Below, one piece after another: positions 4,229 to 8,709 of a stretch of 8,709 nt of DNA. The position numbers and the translations under genes were made by a program. Numbering within the stretch: the first letter of the stretch is position 1; each line of letters starts with the position of its first letter. The stretch covers positions 1-8,709 of the forward strand of contig DKXD01000048.1 in assembly GCA_002492075.1 (NCBI GenBank), in the 5' to 3' direction. Below the pieces are notes generated by a model, which was not told where the DNA came from, did no database searches, and saw only the letters and a list, made by a program, of their open reading frames with translations. The DNA comes from Ruminococcaceae bacterium UBA7135 (GTDB lineage: Bacteria; Bacillota; Clostridia; Oscillospirales; Ruminococcaceae).

Positions 4229-6573
4229 TACTCGGAGATCAGCACCGTAAGATCGGTATACCGTATTTTCTTCGAGGTAAGATACGCGAATACCGCGAAC
4301 AGCACCGTCACCGCACCTATCGGCAGCGGAACGCTCCCGACCGACGGAGCGGAGGAAAAATTGCTTATCCCCGCGAGCTTCATCACAGCCGATACAAGCG
4401 GATCGGTGAAAACAGCGGCGAGTATCACTCCCACAGCCGAACCGACAAGCGCGGTTATCCCGAACCGCAGCGCAAACGCCGTGCGAAGCTGATTTGTGCA
4501 AAATCCCATTGCCTTGTAAATCCCGAGATCACGCTGCTCGGCGGAGATAATTCTGCCGCTCGTCATGACCGTCACAATCAGAATAAACGCCGCGGTCATC
4601 ACATACATAACAACGATCAGTATCCGCATTGCGGAGATTATCCCGAACAGCCCCGGCCATGTGTTTTCGTGCACGTGAACGTCGCCGCCGTATGCCGTTG
4701 TCAGAGCCTCGGTTATCGCGGCTTTTTGCGATGGATCGGCAAGAAAATAGTGCCTGCACCACAGCCGCGGATCGTCATTGCCGATCTTCAGCCAGCCCTC
4801 GCGGCTCATTCCGATATTATCTCCCATATCATTGGCGCAGGAGTAAATTCCCGAAACGGTGTATTCGCCGCTGCCCCTGCCGCCGCTCACCGTGACCGTA
4901 TCGCCTATTGAAACGCCGAAATCTGCGGCAACAAATTCCGTCAACACGACCTCGTTTTCTGCAGTGCAAGTCCTGCCCTCGAGAATATGAAAACGCTCGG
5001 GCTGATCGATAACGTTTATCGTGAAGTCAACGCCGTTTACCGCCGCGCTCGGCATTGCGAGCCAATAGCTGTCGGTAATTTCCGAAAATTTAAGCACCGT
5101 TTTCTCCGCCTCCTCGGCGGTAAGGCTGCCGAATATCTGCACCCCCAAATCATGGTCGGCGGGATTGAACGCGTCCATCATGCCTTTTCCGTCCTTGCCG
5201 AGCCAAGTGTCCATTCGCCCGATAAGCGAAGCGAAAAAACCGAGCAGCATTGCCGTCGCAAACGCTCCGATATACCGCCGCTTTCCCGAGATAAGCTGCC
5301 GCAAGGCAAGTCGGAAATGCAGCGCTTTTCCGAACGCGCAGAGCGTTTTTTGTGGAGAGAATCGCGCCTTTTCCGTTTCTCCGCGAATTGCAGACATGGG
5401 AGAAATTTTGATTATTTTCCGCGTCCGCAGCACGATAAACAAACCGAGCAGAACTATAACAGCCACGAAAAACAGCACTGTCAGACCGCCGGGCAATGCT
5501 GTCGGAATTTTTATTCCCGTTGTGGTTATCGTGGCATTTGCTATAAATATGCCGAGCGGCACTGAAAGAATTATTCCCGCCGCAGACCCGATAATGATCG
5601 GGAAAAGATACATTAGAAGCTGAACCGTCCGCAGTCTGCGCGAATCAAACCCGACCGTTTTCAGAATTCCCATATTGACCGAATCTGCGCTTATCGTGCC
5701 GCCGATACTGTGACCGATAACCGCCGCCGCGATTATTAGCAAAACTGCCGCGAACGCCGTCAGTAAGCCGCAGAACGCGTTTTGTAAAATCACCATAAAT
5801 CCCAAAATCGCGTCCTTGCCGTGAACAAATTCCGCATATTGCGATAGGGCGGTTTTTTCGTTGATAACGCCGTTCAGCTCCGATACGGTAAGCCCGCTGT
5901 TTGAGAAAATGTGCAGCATTGCGCCGTCGCGGGCAAGCGCGTCTATCCCCGCGTTTTTCAAAATGTCAAGCGCCGCCGCGCGATCCGCTTCGCCTATCAG
6001 AAAGCCTTTCATTCCGATCATCGAGCTGCCCATAAAAGGATCCTCGTAAAATCCCTTTACGGTAAACGTAAGATTTCTTCCCGAACGCGCTATCGGAAAC
6101 GTTATCTCGTCGCCGAGCTTCACGTCAAGCATTGTCACCATTGACGGCGAAACGTAAACCTCGCCGCTTAGAATTTCACGCGGTGTTTCACAATAACCCG
6201 ACAGATCGTCCGCAAAAAATTTATATCGTTTTTCGCCGGGAGAGTAGGTGATAAGCTGCCCCTCGCTGTCCGATTCGCCGCCGTTCACCTTGTAATTTGA
6301 GAATATAAGCGGCTGTGTTTCAACGCGCTCCACCTCGGGAATGTTCTCGATTTCCGCCGACAATTCCGAAATATCGGGAACGCCAGATACCCAAGCAGTA
6401 AGCTCTCCAAATCCCGAAAGCTCCATTTCGCGCCGAACATAAGCGCCCGAATTTGTCCACACCGAAAGCACCGTTCCAAAAGCCGCCGCGGCTATCAGCA
6501 CAAGCAGAAATATCCCAATAAGGCTGCCCTTATGCCGCCGAAGATTTGCCGATAATAATGTAAGTATCTCCAT
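4228..6573 (-). CDS. ABC transporter permease, two FtsX modules (MacB/LolE-like)
   Basis: A 781-residue membrane protein built as two similar halves. Predicted membrane segments lie at about 17-38, 264-290, 316-345, 364-383, then 433-452, 647-672, 700-725 and 748-767, that is 1+3 and 1+3. Large extracytoplasmic MacB-type periplasmic-core-like domains sit at about 40-260 and 455-645. Conserved cytoplasmic coupling stretches are MGILKTVGFDSRRLRTVQLL (301-320) and RDLGIYKAMGF followed by QLRTAF (681-700), typical of the FtsX family. Such permeases move lipoproteins, peptides, antibiotics or signals out of or away from the membrane using the partner ATPase, often by mechanotransmission. ATG 6573 follows GAGGTGG and is one base after the ATPase stop. 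It is the last gene of its transcript and ends at the long palindrome. Length and topology fit Gram-positive double-FtsX permeases; substrate unknown. Confidence 0.92.
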   Translation of the reverse strand: MEILTLLSANLRRHKGSLIGIFLLVLIAAAAFGTVLSVWTNSGAYVRREMELSGFGELTAWVSGVPDISELSAEIENIPEVERVETQPLIFSNYKVNGGESDSEGQLITYSPGEKRYKFFADDLSGYCETPREILSGEVYVSPSMVTMLDVKLGDEITFPIARSGRNLTFTVKGFYEDPFMGSSMIGMKGFLIGEADRAAALDILKNAGIDALARDGAMLHIFSNSGLTVSELNGVINEKTALSQYAEFVHGKDAILGFMVILQNAFCGLLTAFAAVLLIIAAAVIGHSIGGTISADSVNMGILKTVGFDSRRLRTVQLLMYLFPIIIGSAAGIILSVPLGIFIANATITTTGIKIPTALPGGLTVLFFVAVIVLLGLFIVLRTRKIIKISPMSAIRGETEKARFSPQKTLCAFGKALHFRLALRQLISGKRRYIGAFATAMLLGFFASLIGRMDTWLGKDGKGMMDAFNPADHDLGVQIFGSLTAEEAEKTVLKFSEITDSYWLAMPSAAVNGVDFTINVIDQPERFHILEGRTCTAENEVVLTEFVAADFGVSIGDTVTVSGGRGSGEYTVSGIYSCANDMGDNIGMSREGWLKIGNDDPRLWCRHYFLADPSQKAAITEALTTAYGGDVHVHENTWPGLFGIISAMRILIVVMYVMTAAFILIVTVMTSGRIISAEQRDLGIYKAMGFCTNQLRTAFALRFGITALVGSAVGVILAAVFTDPLVSAVMKLAGISNFSSAPSVGSVPLPIGAVTVLFAVFAYLTSKKIRYTDLTVLISE

Positions 6574-6574
6574 A

Positions 6575-7336
6575 TTACCACCTCAACGCGGAAAGCCATT
6601 CGTTGACCTGCTGCTCGCGCGATTTTTCCTCGCCGTCGGAGTATGGCGGCAAATTCAGCTCGTCGAGAATATTTCCGTCCTCCATATACAAAACGCGGTT
6701 TCCGCAGAGTGCCGCGCGGACGTCGTGCGTTACCATTAAAATGCTCTGCCCGTTTCGGTTAAGCTCCGACAGCAGACGCATTACCTCGGCGCTGTTCGAT
6801 TTGTTGAGCGCGCCCGTAGGCTCGTCCGCAAAGATCAGCCGCGGAGAATTTATCATAGCGCGGGCGATTGCCGCTCTCTGCGCCTCGCCGCCAGAAACCT
6901 GCGATGGAAGCCTGTCCTTTGCGTTGTCAACATTCATCTGCCGTAGTAATTCAAGAGCTTTTTCACGCACCGAATTTACCGTGCGATTTTTTCCGACATA
7001 CCCCGTGACCGCTACGTTTTCAAACAACGTCAGATTACTTACCAAATGCGTCTGCTGAAACACAAATCCGAAATGCTCCGAGCGCAGCTTCGCCTGTTTT
7101 TTCTCGGGAAGACCGCTTATTTTTTCGCCGTCAAACAAGACTTCGCCGCCCGTTATTCCGTCCATTCCGCTGAGCGAGTATAGCAGAGTGGATTTTCCCG
7201 CGCCCGACGCGCCCATTATCACGGTGAAGTCGCCCTCGTAAATGTCCACGCTTACGGACTTTAAAATTTGCGTATCCGCGCCGCCCTGCGAAAATGTCTT
7301 GCATACGTTTCGGGCGCTTAATATAACCTTTTTCAT
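6575..7336 (-). CDS. ABC transporter ATP-binding protein (MacB/LolD type)
   Basis: A complete 253-residue ATPase. Walker A GASGAGKST is at 42-50, Q-loop FVFQQ at 91-95, the LolD/MacB-type signature VSGGEAQRAAIARA at 147-160, Walker B LIFADEPTGAL at 167-177 and the switch His in MVTHD (His204). All catalytic residues are intact. The SGGEAQRAAIARA form and the ADEPTGAL sequence place it in the subfamily that pairs with FtsX-fold permeases, which is exactly the next gene. The tail after about 225 is acidic/charged and longer than in the shortest relatives. ATG 7336 sits behind AGGAGG, which lies inside the end of the ligase gene; start and ligase stop overlap as ATGA, so translation is coupled. 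Powers export by the permease at the inner face of the membrane. Confidence 0.96.
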   Translation of the reverse strand: MKKVILSARNVCKTFSQGGADTQILKSVSVDIYEGDFTVIMGASGAGKSTLLYSLSGMDGITGGEVLFDGEKISGLPEKKQAKLRSEHFGFVFQQTHLVSNLTLFENVAVTGYVGKNRTVNSVREKALELLRQMNVDNAKDRLPSQVSGGEAQRAAIARAMINSPRLIFADEPTGALNKSNSAEVMRLLSELNRNGQSILMVTHDVRAALCGNRVLYMEDGNILDELNLPPYSDGEEKSREQQVNEWLSALRW

Positions 7337-8706
7337 ACCGCCCTCCTTGCTTCATACTCCGAAGTGCCGATAATAAGCCGCTTCTTGCCGGTTGTCCGGT
7401 CTGGTGTGATCTCATCAGCGAACTTAACGTGAAATTGAACAAACCCCAGATTTTTCTCGTCCAAAACCTTCTTCATCTGTTCAATGATTTTGCTGCGGAT
7501 ATCGAACTGCGAAGCATCTGCCGCGATTTGCGCGCGCATTTCAAAAGCGTCATTTCCGAACTGTACGAACTGATAATCCATCAATCCCTCGATACAAAAC
7601 CCCTCGACCGTCAGCGGATGCAGAAACTCGCGTCTGCCCATGCCGTCCTCAAACCACAGAATATCTTCGTTTCTGCCGAGAAGTCCGACCGATCTTTTGA
7701 AAGGACAGCTCTCGTCCGCGCTTTGCAGTGTGAGGCTATCGGTCAGACGGTAACGGATAAGCGGCTGCGCGAAATTGTACAGCGACGTGAGATACATACC
7801 GTCCTCGCACACCTCGACAACGTTCATATCATCGAACAAAATCATTCCTTGTTCGGGATCACTCTCAACTCCGAGAGCAAGCGATTCGCTTGCACCGTAA
7901 AAGTTGACGACATCCGTATTAAAAACGGTTTCGAGATAACGCCGCAGATTAGCCCCAAGCGGTTCGCCGCAGGTAACTATCCGCGCTATATTCAGCTCTA
8001 AATCGCCGTTTTCGGCAAGCTCTCCGAGTATTTTCACCGCCGAGGGATAACCGATTATCATATTCGGCTTGAACTCGCGTATACGCTCCACCCATTCCGA
8101 CAACGGAGTTTTTACGTCAAGATATATCTGCGAAGCGCCCACGCCGTCTATACCGTCGCCGACCGCCATCGCTCCGCCGTAGCGTCCGTCTGTTGCAGCG
8201 ATATAAGCTATCCTCGGCTTATCGGCAAGGAATTTCAGAATTTGCGGCATTGACATTCCCCAGAGCGCCGCACGGATTATTCCTATAAGCATACTGCTCC
8301 ACGCTTTGTTGTCGTAAACGAAATACCCGGGTTTTCCCGTGCTGCCGCTTGAATGTACAACATGATATTTTCTTTTGAACGCGCGGCGGTCTTTTTCCGC
8401 GCTCTTGTCAAACCACCGCAGCTCGTTCTGCGTTATATCCGAAACGGTGATTATTTCATCGAAATGCGAAAACAGCGTTTTCTTGTCGATAGTCGGAAAA
8501 TCCTCAAGCGGAACAGTGCCGATATTCCTTGCCGTAATGCCGGATACATTAAACATTCGACGATAATACGCGGAATATTCATACGCGTATTTCAGCATTT
8601 TACGCAGCCTTTTCTGCTGCAAATTCTTTATTTGCGCGGCTGATTTTTTGAGGTTTCTTTTTGCATTGTATAAATCGAACAGCACCTTTAAGGCAACACC
8701 GCACAA
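7333..8706 (-). CDS. PaaK/coenzyme F390 synthetase-like adenylate-forming enzyme, 5' end at window edge
   Basis: About 457 residues of an adenylate-forming (ANL superfamily) enzyme of the phenylacetate-CoA ligase/CapK branch. It has the phosphate-binding loop SSGSTGKPG (119-127), YGASES (270-275), the ribose/Asp motif RYRLTDS (318-324), GRNEDIL (344-350) around the hinge, and TGKKR near the C-terminus (439-443), where the catalytic Lys of the small domain is expected. The N-terminal helix (QIKNLQQKRLRKMLKYAYEYSAYYRR) is the usual start of this branch, so nearly the whole protein is present. The first in-frame start codons are TTG 8706 and GTG 8685, neither with a good ribosome binding site, so the true start may lie beyond the edge. 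It presumably activates a carboxylic acid as acyl-AMP, possibly for transfer to CoA or another acceptor. It overlaps the ATPase start, tying acid activation to an exporter. Substrate cannot be told from sequence. Confidence 0.88.
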   Translation of the reverse strand: MCGVALKVLFDLYNAKRNLKKSAAQIKNLQQKRLRKMLKYAYEYSAYYRRMFNVSGITARNIGTVPLEDFPTIDKKTLFSHFDEIITVSDITQNELRWFDKSAEKDRRAFKRKYHVVHSSGSTGKPGYFVYDNKAWSSMLIGIIRAALWGMSMPQILKFLADKPRIAYIAATDGRYGGAMAVGDGIDGVGASQIYLDVKTPLSEWVERIREFKPNMIIGYPSAVKILGELAENGDLELNIARIVTCGEPLGANLRRYLETVFNTDVVNFYGASESLALGVESDPEQGMILFDDMNVVEVCEDGMYLTSLYNFAQPLIRYRLTDSLTLQSADESCPFKRSVGLLGRNEDILWFEDGMGRREFLHPLTVEGFCIEGLMDYQFVQFGNDAFEMRAQIAADASQFDIRSKIIEQMKKVLDEKNLGFVQFHVKFADEITPDRTTGKKRLIIGTSEYEARRAV

Positions 8707-8709
8707 ACC

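Noticed and set aside
4139..4501. Minus-strand 120-codon frame ending inside the 93-base palindrome
   Set aside because: Most of it is the permease gene read in another frame, and its protein-like tail arises from the palindrome. No start signal and no recognisable domain.
4987..5623. Two overlapping plus-strand frames of 192 and 152 codons opposite the permease
   Set aside because: Antisense to a clear two-module permease; Arg/Cys/His-rich low-plausibility proteins with no family resemblance.
7429..8001. Plus-strand 190-codon frame opposite the ligase
   Set aside because: Antisense to conserved ANL motifs; no start signal or domain.
8681..8709. Possible insertion-element end or repeat at the right edge
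   Set aside because: The sequence before the ligase N-terminal helix lacks a good start signal and might be repeat DNA, but nothing in the window confirms a second copy.

Overview
The window looks like chromosomal DNA of a gut-type clostridial Firmicute, probably Oscillospiraceae/Ruminococcus-like. The grounds are purine-rich AGGAGG-type ribosome binding sites, short intergenic gaps with start/stop overlaps, Ser/Asn-rich lipoproteins with cyclophilin-like domains, a DUF3737 protein, and a PaaK-like ligase. This is a judgement from protein character; no database search was possible. Apart from the first gene, everything reads on the minus strand.

Right block (8706 to 4228, minus): a PaaK/F390-synthetase-like adenylate-forming enzyme, an ABC ATPase and a two-module FtsX/MacB-type permease. 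They are joined by a 4-base ATGA overlap and then a single base between stop and start, so they are almost certainly one transcript. The ligase touches the window edge, and the promoter lies outside. The block ends in a long imperfect palindrome (4136-4228) directly after the permease stop.

Middle block (4094 to 936, minus): a recognisable sigma-A-type promoter (4066-4094) drives a lipoprotein with a cyclophilin-like domain. A second palindrome (3300-3358) follows, then a tight series: a small helical protein, DUF3737 beta-helix protein, LysE-family exporter, and a second cyclophilin-like lipoprotein. That second lipoprotein is interrupted by a one-base frameshift in an A6 run. Its missing 21-residue tail is still readable in the next frame, down to a TGA at 955-957. 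A good Shine-Dalgarno and ATG follow, starting what looks like an alpha/beta hydrolase. After about 29 codons that gene is cut and replaced by the 3' third of a tyrosine recombinase gene.

Left end (1-840): the recombinase remnant (minus) faces a SLOG-like small protein gene (plus) across a shared terminator hairpin at 471-512. This end looks like the eroded edge of an integrated element that replaced the rest of the hydrolase gene.

The most interesting points are: the pair of membrane-tethered cyclophilin-like proteins around a DUF3737-LysE module; the homopolymer frameshift in one of them; the hydrolase/recombinase junction; and the coupling of an acyl-activating enzyme to a MacB-like exporter. 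I found no CRISPR array, no rRNA or tRNA, and no complete insertion sequence. No gene-free stretch exceeds 300 bases.
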